DNA from: Candidatus Woesearchaeota archaeon
GTDB taxonomy: Archaea; Nanobdellota; Nanobdellia; Woesearchaeales; DSVV01
Assembly: GCA_016215305.1 (NCBI GenBank)
Contig: JACRKI010000072.1
Span: 1-6,674 of the forward strand
Reading direction: 5' to 3'
Length of the DNA: 6,674 nucleotides
In this document: piece by piece, positions 1 through 5,084 of the stretch
Layout: every line of letters begins with the position of its first letter
Numbering within the stretch: the stretch's first letter is position 1
Made by a program: the position numbers and the translations under genes
The notes under the pieces: model-generated
Seen by the model: the letters and a program-made list of their open reading frames with translations, nothing else
The model's database searches: none
What the model was told of the DNA's origin: nothing

Positions 1-2
1 AC

Positions 3-10
3 TTTATATT
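3..10 (+). promoter_or_regulatory. TATA box upstream of the ATPase gene
   Basis: TTTATATT fits an archaeal TATA box. Its first base lies exactly 30 nt before the ATG at 33, the same spacing seen between the TATA box at 5055-5062 and the ATG of the nucleotidyltransferase. This favours a leaderless transcript starting near the ATG at 33. A competing GGAG sits at 14-17. The BRE region is cut off by the window edge. Confidence 0.5.
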
Positions 11-13
11 ATA

Positions 14-17
14 GGAG
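14..17 (+). promoter_or_regulatory. Possible ribosome-binding site GGAG
   Basis: GGAG lies 6 nt before the ATG at 24, good Shine-Dalgarno spacing for that start. It would not be in the transcript if transcription starts about 26 nt after the centre of the TATA box at 3-10, so the two signals support different starts (24 and 33). Confidence 0.4.
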
Positions 18-23
18 ACCTGC

Positions 24-1664
24 ATGGTTTTCATGGCAAAACCAGAAACGAAAAAAGAAGAGCCAAAACATCCACTTCATCCAGATAAACTCAAAGAGCA
101 TGGACAAAAAGTAGCGCAGGCAGTTGCAGAAGGAAGTGTCATAGTCGGTCAAGGCATTCTCAAAGGATCACAAATAGTAAGCCAAACAACTGTCGCTGCA
201 GCGAAAGGCGCGAAAGAAGGAATTGTCGCAGGAGCGCATGGATTTAGGAATTTCCTGACGAAGACAGCAGAAGTGCTTCATCTGAAAAAACCTGATTTTG
301 AAGCGCTTGATGAAATGGAGAAAGAAGTAAGCCCGTATCTTCCAACGGAGTTGGCAAAAAAATGGTATTGGCACAATTTCAGGCTCAAGCCAAGCGTCGC
401 GAAAGGAAATCTCGTACTGAATTGGACGCGTGTTTTCTGCTGGAGAGAAGATCCGTTCAAGGCAGAAATGCTGTTTCCTATTGACAATTTTTTTATTTTG
501 GAGAAAGAAAAAAAGACAGCGATCAATAGATTCTTGATTAAAACAGAGTCATTTGGAGCAATTACAGGAGAAGAGGGATGCGGAAAAACATCATTGCTCC
601 ATTGGATTCATTGGGAATTGAATACACATCATCCTGAAGTCACTGCTTGTTTTCTTGATTGCACAAACAAAAGAATAAGTGAAGCGAGTCTTATCAAACA
701 ATTGATGTATCCATTCCTCAATATCTACCAAAAAACAGTGTCGAGACCATTTGAAGAAATGCAGCCAGCGGAATTAGCGCAGTACATCAAAAACAAGCTT
801 GGAAAAAAACCATTTGTCCTTCTTATCGATCATCCATATAATGTTTCTGAAAAGAGTGCAAGTCTGTTTGATGAAATCCAAAAAGCAGGAGTCACCATGC
901 AGATAATAGTTGCGGGAGAAAAAGAAGCGCTGAAAAAATCAAGCATTGGTAAAGGAGTGAGAGATACGTTAAAATTCGAACTTGAGGGATTAGATCTCAC
1001 AAACACCGCGCAGATGCTGCGGAAAAGAATTGAAGCAGTGGGAGGAGAAGGAACGTATCCATTTGATCAGCAGATGCTCAAAATGCTCAGAGATCATGCA
1101 AAAGGAAATCCCATGCAGATCCTCCAGCTTGCAAAAGAGAAAGCGATTCAATTATCTATTGATCATCAGGAGGAAATTGTGGCGCAGCAGCAGGAAATGC
1201 ATCGAAAAAGGGAAGAAGAAATTCAAAAGAAAATAATGGAAGAAAAACAGCGCCGCATGGATGCGAGAGAAAAGCTGCGGCAGGAAAGAGAAGAACTCAG
1301 ACAAAAAAGTATTGAGATGACAGAAAAGCAGCGGCGTGATGAAGAAGCGCGAATTGCAGCAGAGTTGAGAAATGAAGATGCTGCGCTTGAGCGCATTGAT
1401 GACATGATTGGCACGTTTATTGACAGAAAAGAAGGAAAACAGGAAAAAGAAGTGCAGACAACAAGAAAAGCAGGAAAAGGAGAATCAGAAATTGCAAAGC
1501 AGGATTCTCTTGTACAGGAAGCAGTGGGAAAATCTGTTCCTGAACAAAAAAGTATGAAGCAGGCATTGGATGAAGACAGTTCCCTTGCGAAAGAGTTGGA
1601 ACAGGTCTTTGCGGAAACAGAAAAGGCGCAGAAAGGCTCGCCAAAGAAGACTGGAAGGAGATAA
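24..1664 (+). CDS. ExeA/ORC-type P-loop ATPase with amphipathic N-terminus and C-terminal coiled coil
   Basis: 546-aa NTPase of the AAA/STAND superfamily, closest in layout to ExeA-like and ORC/Cdc6-like ATPases. Residues 22-85 are Ala/Gly-rich, proline-free and roughly 11-residue periodic, suggesting an amphipathic, possibly membrane-binding helix. Walker A is GEEGCGKT at 182-189. Walker B is FVLLID at 264-269, followed by His where many family members have Glu. A sensor-1-like strand, IIVAGE, is at 294-299. Residues 320-378, including a KGNPMQIL stretch, look like the C-terminal lid of ExeA-type proteins. From about 380 to 475 comes a highly charged coiled coil rich in Arg, Glu and Gln, then a polar tail. 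No signal peptide or membrane segment is seen. The ATG at 24 has a GGAG 6 nt upstream; the ATG at 33 (protein starting MAKPETKK) fits a leaderless start from the TATA box at 3-10. The membrane-protein gene follows after 27 nt, so a joint role at the membrane is plausible. The substrate is unknown. Confidence 0.85.
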   Translation: MVFMAKPETKKEEPKHPLHPDKLKEHGQKVAQAVAEGSVIVGQGILKGSQIVSQTTVAAAKGAKEGIVAGAHGFRNFLTKTAEVLHLKKPDFEALDEMEKEVSPYLPTELAKKWYWHNFRLKPSVAKGNLVLNWTRVFCWREDPFKAEMLFPIDNFFILEKEKKTAINRFLIKTESFGAITGEEGCGKTSLLHWIHWELNTHHPEVTACFLDCTNKRISEASLIKQLMYPFLNIYQKTVSRPFEEMQPAELAQYIKNKLGKKPFVLLIDHPYNVSEKSASLFDEIQKAGVTMQIIVAGEKEALKKSSIGKGVRDTLKFELEGLDLTNTAQMLRKRIEAVGGEGTYPFDQQMLKMLRDHAKGNPMQILQLAKEKAIQLSIDHQEEIVAQQQEMHRKREEEIQKKIMEEKQRRMDAREKLRQEREELRQKSIEMTEKQRRDEEARIAAELRNEDAALERIDDMIGTFIDRKEGKQEKEVQTTRKAGKGESEIAKQDSLVQEAVGKSVPEQKSMKQALDEDSSLAKELEQVFAETEKAQKGSPKKTGRR

Positions 1665-1691
1665 GGAATTAAGAAAAACAGCGTGCATCTC

Positions 1692-2513
1692 ATGGAATTC
1701 AAAAAAACTATTGGCTATAATATTTTCTCAGCAATAAAGAGATGGAAAATAACTGCGGCAATGTTCTTGTTTGATGTATTGTTTGGCGCGTGTTTATTTG
1801 CAGGTGCAAAACTATTCGACACTATTTTCGAGCATAATGAAACTGCATTTGTCGGCACAACAGGAGGATACATTTTATTGCTTGGATATTTTTTGATTAT
1901 TATTCTTGCGCACAGTTTCTTCAAATATTGTTTGTTTGATTGTTTTACACAAATAGAAAAAAGTCAGGAGAGAAAAGAAGAAAGAAAAACAGCAGAAAAA
2001 TTCGTTTTCAAGAAATTAGGATTATTCTACGCATGGAATGTGGTGATGTATAGTGTCCTTGGATTTGTTGGCGGGAGTTTGTATCTTTTTTTCACAGTCT
2101 CGCTGATTGCTGTTCTGAAAACGCCGGCATTGATTCTCTTGACAATCCTTATGGGAGGAGGAGGATATCTTTTTGTCCAGACAAGCCACATTGTTTTCTT
2201 CCAGAATAATTTCAAAGGCAAGGAACTTTCACTCAAAGAGATTCCAAAAAAAGTGTGGCAGTCTTGGGAAGCAAAAAGAGTTGGCCGTTGGATTGGCTGG
2301 AATCTTATCTGGGGCGCTGTGTTTTTTGCGGTTTATTTTTTGCTGTATCTCGGAGTTATGACGATTGCGCAGAAAGCAGCGACTGATGCAACTGCAATGA
2401 TGGAGTTTTATGTATTGAATGTCATCATCTTTGTATTTTTGGTGCTCTTTTGTTATTTCTTGTTGTTATGGAATAGAATTTATTTGTTGTTGAGTTTTTC
2501 ACAAGATTTATAA
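1692..2513 (+). CDS. Polytopic membrane protein, function unknown
   Basis: 273 aa from the ATG at 1692. About six hydrophobic segments are visible, near residues 20-42, 60-82, 113-137, 145-168, 203-225 and 239-260. A charged loop of Glu, Arg and Lys lies at 88-108 and another, containing KEIPKKVW, at 175-198. The first segment is preceded by a basic stretch, suggesting an N-terminus inside the cell. The pattern resembles uncharacterised archaeal membrane proteins of the DUF4013 or glycerophosphoryl-diester-phosphodiesterase membrane-domain type, but no family was recognised with confidence. An in-frame GTG at 1683 would add three residues; neither start has a close Shine-Dalgarno. The gene begins 27 nt after the ATPase stop with no clear promoter between, so co-transcription is likely. 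It could be the membrane anchor or channel partner of the ATPase; that is inference. Confidence 0.8.
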   Translation: MEFKKTIGYNIFSAIKRWKITAAMFLFDVLFGACLFAGAKLFDTIFEHNETAFVGTTGGYILLLGYFLIIILAHSFFKYCLFDCFTQIEKSQERKEERKTAEKFVFKKLGLFYAWNVVMYSVLGFVGGSLYLFFTVSLIAVLKTPALILLTILMGGGGYLFVQTSHIVFFQNNFKGKELSLKEIPKKVWQSWEAKRVGRWIGWNLIWGAVFFAVYFLLYLGVMTIAQKAATDATAMMEFYVLNVIIFVFLVLFCYFLLLWNRIYLLLSFSQDL

Positions 2514-2514
2514 T
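2507..2514 (+). promoter_or_regulatory. TATA box for the glutaredoxin gene
   Basis: TTTATAAT overlaps the stop codon of the membrane-protein gene. A start site about 26 nt downstream, near 2537, would give a leader of about 16 nt that still contains the GGAGG at 2542-2546. This suggests that the glutaredoxin gene is transcribed on its own, although read-through from upstream cannot be excluded. Confidence 0.45.
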
Positions 2515-2541
2515 AAAAGAAAAAATCAATAACAAGAAAGT

Positions 2542-2546
2542 GGAGG
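2542..2546 (+). promoter_or_regulatory. Strong Shine-Dalgarno GGAGG
   Basis: GGAGG lies 7 nt before the ATG at 2554 and fixes the glutaredoxin start. It is the strongest ribosome-binding site in the window. Confidence 0.8.
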
Positions 2547-2553
2547 GATTATT

Positions 2554-2787
2554 ATGGCAGTAACAGTATACAGTACCAATTCATGCCCGTGGTGTGTGAA
2601 GGCAAAAGATTTTCTGAAGCAAAACCATGTCACGTTTAAGGAAGTGAATGTTGCAGAAGATATGAAAGGATTGCAGGAAATGGAAGAGAAATCCGGTCAG
2701 CGCGGCGTTCCAGTGATTGACGCAAATGGAACAATTATTGTCGGCTTTGATCGAGATGGATTAAAAGCGGCGTTGAAGATAAAGTAA
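2554..2787 (+). CDS. Glutaredoxin-like (NrdH-type) thiol-disulfide oxidoreductase
   Basis: 77-aa single-domain thioredoxin-fold protein, the normal length for minimal glutaredoxins and NrdH-redoxins. It starts with the first beta strand (VTVYST), then the redox motif CPWC at residues 11-14 on the first helix, the strand around FKEVNV (28-33), the cis-proline loop GVPVID at 51-56 (Pro53) and the glycine turn IIVGFD at 61-66. Such proteins exchange dithiols and disulfides in the cytoplasm, for example reducing ribonucleotide reductase or other proteins. Whether this one uses glutathione, thioredoxin reductase or another low-molecular thiol cannot be read from the sequence. CPWC rather than CPYC is common in archaeal and NrdH-like members. 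The start is fixed by GGAGG 7 nt upstream. An oligo-T terminator follows directly, so it probably ends the left transcript. Confidence 0.95.
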   Translation: MAVTVYSTNSCPWCVKAKDFLKQNHVTFKEVNVAEDMKGLQEMEEKSGQRGVPVIDANGTIIVGFDRDGLKAALKIK

Positions 2788-2789
2788 AA

Positions 2790-2813
2790 TTTTATTTATT
2801 TTTTTATTCATTC
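2790..2813 (+). terminator. Oligo-T terminator after the glutaredoxin gene
   Basis: This T-rich tract, which includes a run of seven T, begins 3 nt after the glutaredoxin stop. It fits the oligo-T termination signals of archaea. No stable hairpin precedes it. Confidence 0.65.
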
Positions 2814-2830
2814 TTAGTTGCAGTTTAGAT

Positions 2831-2992
2831 AACACACGAACAAGCAAAACATAAACACGCACCAGCATCGCTAAGTATCTTTATGTAATTATTATTTTTT
2901 GGAAATATTTTATCGAACAGATTTTCTATCCAGAATATTGAAATAATAACATAATTACATGCCTTGCCAGAGCCTTTCTTAGTTCGTGTGTT
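2831..2992. repeat. Nested inverted repeats in the convergent spacer
   Basis: AACACACGAAC (2831-2841) is perfectly inverted as GTTCGTGTGTT (2982-2992) and can extend inward with AAG/CTT across a one-base bulge. Inside it, ATGTAATTAT (2883-2892) is perfectly inverted as ATAATTACAT (2951-2960), and inside that AATATT (2904-2909) recurs at 2934-2939. The two innermost pairs are symmetrically spaced, with about 11 nt on each side between them. The spacer between convergent stops (2788-3017) holds no credible ORF. The structure could be a small non-autonomous mobile element (MITE-like), a structured RNA or a bidirectional 3' end. No clear target-site duplication was seen. The repeats are seen directly; the nature of the element is not established. 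Confidence 0.5.
2853..2881 (+). repeat. Copy A of a short intergenic motif series shared with the window end
   Basis: AAACACGC (2853-2860), GCACCAGCA (2859-2867) and AAGTATCTT (2873-2881) occur here in the same order and on the same strand as at 6571-6578, 6600-6608 and 6664-6672, where the spacing is longer. The two regions also share ATAATTACA (2951-2959 and 6590-6598), and TTGCGTTGCT at 2991-3000 is the inverse of 6605-6614. This suggests a diverged dispersed repeat. Confidence 0.35.
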
Positions 2993-3017
2993 GCGTTGCT
3001 AATTTGTGAAAGCAAAA

Positions 3018-3872
3018 TCAAGAAGCAATTGAAAGTATTCTTTTCCCGAGTTCTCTATACGCTTCAAGCGCCTCTTTTCCAGAAGCAACAATTCCAGCAA
3101 CAAATGCTTTTGCGACATCATGTAATCCATTCTTCGCAGGAGCAAGATCCAAAGTCAGATTATCTTTCAGATTCGCAATGTTGTGTTTCAGAATTGTTTG
3201 CACCCACGCAAGTTCAAACGCAAATGCTTTTGCTTCCTCATCATGTATGTTGCCAAGAGAATCTGTCAGCACGTGTCCAATTTCATGTCCCATGACCACC
3301 ATAATCTGATCGAGCGGCGCTTGTTTGACAAAGATTTGTTTGTAGGGTTTGGTGTTCAAAGAAAATCCTTGAATAGTGTCTGACCAATTGCCACTATGCG
3401 CTTCATGCATCGCTCGCATATCCTCTTTTCCGAAAACGCGAATTATAATGTTGGAAGGCAATTCTTCACATATTGTTTTTGCGAATGCTTCTTTGACAAA
3501 TGATTCAACTGCTGCTGCTTCTGCGATGAATTGTGTTGCTGGGCGATAGGGTCTCAAAAACGAATCAACTGTGTGATATTCTCGTTGTCGTTCTGGCGCG
3601 AAGTATTGCGCGACTTTTGTGTGATAGGTAAAACTAGTGCTTGAAGAATTTGCAGAATTTGAAACAGAAGTGTATGTTGTTTGTGTTGGTTCTGTGACTT
3701 CAACTGCTTTGGATGATTGATACACGCGAATGGGAACTGACGCAGTGTGGTGAACAACTGCTTCGAGGGAAGAGATTGGAGTATACGAAACAATCTCTGA
3801 AGAAGTCCGAGAGTGAAATCCAGGAGAGGAATACGCTCGAGGCATTGCCATGGAATAGTTGGGAGAGTACAT
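3018..3872 (-). CDS. Putative zinc metallopeptidase domain protein with HEIGH motif
   Basis: 284 aa from the ATG at 3872. The first 100 residues are low-complexity, rich in Ser, Thr, Tyr, Pro and Val. Residues from about 115 look globular. The zinc-peptidase motif HEIGH lies at 196-200, giving His196 and His200 as zinc ligands and Glu197 as catalytic base. It is followed by HDEEAKAFAFEL at 210-221, whose Glu residues could supply the third ligand, as in ImmA/IrrE-like and other gluzincin families. No clear signal peptide or membrane segment is visible, so it is probably cytoplasmic; substrate unknown. The ATG overlaps the stop of the 100-aa ORF as TAATG; a GTG at 3884 would add four residues. 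Only a weak GGGTG (3886-3882) precedes the ATG. The matching low-complexity composition on both sides suggests that the two ORFs may be one gene broken by a frameshift. The peptidase fold is likely; the exact family is not settled. Confidence 0.75.
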   Translation of the reverse strand: MYSPNYSMAMPRAYSSPGFHSRTSSEIVSYTPISSLEAVVHHTASVPIRVYQSSKAVEVTEPTQTTYTSVSNSANSSSTSFTYHTKVAQYFAPERQREYHTVDSFLRPYRPATQFIAEAAAVESFVKEAFAKTICEELPSNIIIRVFGKEDMRAMHEAHSGNWSDTIQGFSLNTKPYKQIFVKQAPLDQIMVVMGHEIGHVLTDSLGNIHDEEAKAFAFELAWVQTILKHNIANLKDNLTLDLAPAKNGLHDVAKAFVAGIVASGKEALEAYRELGKRILSIAS

Positions 3873-4174
3873 TAGTGATAGCACCCAATAGATGCTTTAT
3901 TTGTTAAATAAGTTGGAGGGCGAGTAAATGATTTGGAGTATGTGCTTGGCGAGTCTGCCAATACAGGAGTATAGTTTCCCACAAGTCGATCAATGGAATC
4001 CTCCCTCAGAATGTGAGGAGGAGAATATTTAGGCAATGAAAGAGCTGGAGATAAAAATAACCCTGAAGAACCTTCATATTTCTTTGCTTCAAATGGACCA
4101 AATTTTGGATCATGATGAGTATCTTTAAGAAGTGCCATCATATACAACGACGTACCTGCACCTTCTCCAGCCAT
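3872..4174 (-). CDS. Hypothetical 100-aa protein, possibly the N-terminal part of the downstream metallopeptidase
   Basis: 100 aa of no recognised family. The N-terminus (MAGEGAGTSLYMMALLKDTHHD) has a short hydrophobic patch and a DTHHDPKFGPFE stretch; from about residue 38 it becomes rich in Pro, Ser, Thr and Tyr. The start is supported by GGTGA at 4185-4181, 6 nt before the ATG, and by a TATA box at 4240-4228. The stop overlaps the next ATG as TAATG. If the GGG at 3886-3884 had one more G, translation would run in frame through IGVLSLMYSPN into the peptidase ORF, giving a single protein of about 385 aa with an unbroken Ser/Tyr/Pro-rich linker. Either a real frameshift, a sequencing error or true translational coupling would explain the layout. 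Confidence 0.6.
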   Translation of the reverse strand: MAGEGAGTSLYMMALLKDTHHDPKFGPFEAKKYEGSSGLFLSPALSLPKYSPPHILREDSIDRLVGNYTPVLADSPSTYSKSFTRPPTYLTNKASIGCYH

Positions 4175-4180
4175 TTATCT

Positions 4181-4185
4181 TCACC
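4181..4185 (-). promoter_or_regulatory. Shine-Dalgarno GGTGA
   Basis: On the minus strand GGTGA ends 6 nt before the ATG at 4174. It supports that start and shows that this transcript has a leader, unlike the leaderless neighbours. Confidence 0.55.
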
Positions 4186-4227
4186 ACGACATTCTTGTCA
4201 CACTGCAGAGAATAAAGGAAATGAAAC

Positions 4228-4240
4228 TTATATATTTATA
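4228..4240 (-). promoter_or_regulatory. TATA box for the 100-aa ORF and metallopeptidase
   Basis: An alternating A/T stretch (minus strand TATAAATATATAA) gives a good archaeal TATA box. A start site near 4205 would leave a leader of about 30 nt containing the GGTGA site. ATGAA (4221-4225) and TTCAT (4241-4245) flank the box as a 5-bp inverted repeat, a possible but unproven operator. Confidence 0.6.
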
Positions 4241-4262
4241 TTCATCACAAACGAAATGAATG

Positions 4263-4302
4263 AGACAAAAAGATCATATGAATAATTAAAGAGAAAAAGA
4301 AA
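4263..4302 (-). terminator. T-rich terminator after the Fis-type regulator gene
   Basis: Starting 13 nt after the stop at 4316, the minus strand carries pyrimidine-rich tracts (TTTCTTTTTCTCTTT at 4302-4288, then TTTTTG at 4271-4266). This fits archaeal oligo-T termination and separates the regulator from the promoter at 4240. The rest of the 4175-4315 spacer holds only that promoter and leader. Confidence 0.5.
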
Positions 4303-4315
4303 CAAGAAGCAGCAA

Positions 4316-4987
4316 TTAATGCATCCCCAGACCAAGAGTTTTCATTTTCCGATGCAGTGTTTCAAATCGAAGCCCTATTTTTTTTGCAGTATGCGTAATA
4401 TTGCCAGCATGCTCGAGAAGCGCTTTTCGAATATACTCGCGTTCAAATTCCTCTTCTGCTTCTTTGAGGGATAATTTCTTTTCTGGCAATGCTTTGACGA
4501 GATCTTCGCTGATTTTACCGACATTGCGGTACATTTCCTCGAGTTTCAAAGGATGCAGTACTGATTTATATTTATCAAGGACGTCTTCGATTGCGTGGCT
4601 CAGAGCAGAAACTTTAAGATCATACGGACGTACAAGCTCATCTTTAATTTTGCCAACATTAATCCGCAATTCTAAAATAAGGCGATGAATGCTTCTGCGG
4701 TCAGTATCTGCTTCGCGCGCTACTTCAGTAATATTGCCGAGATGAAATTCCAGCATTTTTTCGAGGTATGCTTTCTTGAATCTTTTTTTTGCGAGTTTGA
4801 ATTTAAGTGATGTATCAATTGGAAAATCGAGAAGAGGAGATTTCGTAAGCTTCGCAGAAATATCTTCGGTGAGTTTAGGAACAGCCATGCCAAGCACTTT
4901 GCTTGTTGCCTGCTGAATAATAGGTTTAAGTTTCTCTTCAAGAAGAAGGTCAATGTTTTGTTCGTTTTTTTTGTTTTCCTCTTCCAT
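4316..4987 (-). CDS. Tandem Fis-type (HTH_8) DNA-binding protein
   Basis: 223 aa from the ATG at 4987, probably a transcription regulator. Two copies of the Fis/NtrC-type helix-turn-helix are visible. The first, about residues 70-109, contains LGNITEVAREADTDRRSIHR. The second, about 181-221, contains AGNITHTAKKIGLRFETLHR and ends in KMKTLGLG, the classic end of the NtrC-family DNA-binding domain. There is no sigma-54 AAA+ domain or receiver domain; the N-terminus (1-55) is a charged helix. The middle holds a second internal repeat, NVGKIKDELV and NVGKISEDLV, exactly 45 residues apart. The ATG at 5035 would add 16 residues but lies only about 23 nt from the centre of the divergent TATA box; the chosen ATG lies about 27 nt from an AATAAATA box and gives a natural acidic N-terminus. 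It is divergent from the nucleotidyltransferase and may regulate it. Acidic and basic clusters suggest a soluble DNA-bound dimer. Confidence 0.8.
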   Translation of the reverse strand: MEEENKKNEQNIDLLLEEKLKPIIQQATSKVLGMAVPKLTEDISAKLTKSPLLDFPIDTSLKFKLAKKRFKKAYLEKMLEFHLGNITEVAREADTDRRSIHRLILELRINVGKIKDELVRPYDLKVSALSHAIEDVLDKYKSVLHPLKLEEMYRNVGKISEDLVKALPEKKLSLKEAEEEFEREYIRKALLEHAGNITHTAKKIGLRFETLHRKMKTLGLGMH

Positions 4988-5010
4988 TATGATTATTATG
5001 TCACAGCCAG

Positions 5011-5018
5011 TATTTATT
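5011..5018 (-). promoter_or_regulatory. Possible second TATA box for the Fis-type regulator
   Basis: AATAAATA on the minus strand has its centre about 27 nt before the ATG at 4987, which would give a leaderless transcript. It is a weaker match than the box at 5055-5062 and lies inside the extended ORF that starts at 5035. Confidence 0.3.
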
Positions 5019-5054
5019 GTTTTTGTTCTCACCATTCTCTAAAAGTAACAAATC

Positions 5055-5062
5055 TTTATATA
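5055..5062. promoter_or_regulatory. Central TATA box in the divergent promoter
   Basis: TTTATATA on + has its first base 30 nt before the ATG at 5085, and no ribosome-binding site precedes that ATG (AAAAAAGGC), so the nucleotidyltransferase mRNA is probably leaderless. On - the same bases read TATATAAA, placing a start site near 5032 for the regulator gene. The entire divergent spacer is only 49 nt (5036-5084) if the long regulator ORF is used. Confidence 0.6.
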
Positions 5063-5084
5063 GTGCAGAACGCAGAAAAAAGGC

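Noticed and set aside
1223..1702. Minus-strand ORF of 159 aa, Ser/Phe/Cys-rich
   Set aside because: It is antisense to the Glu/Lys/Arg-rich coiled coil of the ATPase; its composition is just the complement of that biased sequence.
2770..2868. Minus-strand small ORF starting at 2868 (MLVRVYVLLVRVL...)
   Set aside because: About 35 codons, antisense to the glutaredoxin 3' end, without a clear promoter. Kept only as part of the repeat comparison with 6520-6674.
2831..2992. Integron attC site
   Set aside because: The ends lack the GTTRRRY/RYYYAAC core sites and no integrase gene is in the window.
2996..3295. Plus-strand ORF of 99 aa
   Set aside because: Lies opposite the metallopeptidase core, including its HEIGH motif, and shows no start signal or family features.
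4401..4688. Plus-strand ORF of 95 aa
   Set aside because: Antisense to the Fis-type protein and Ser/Arg-rich, with no ribosome-binding site or TATA box.
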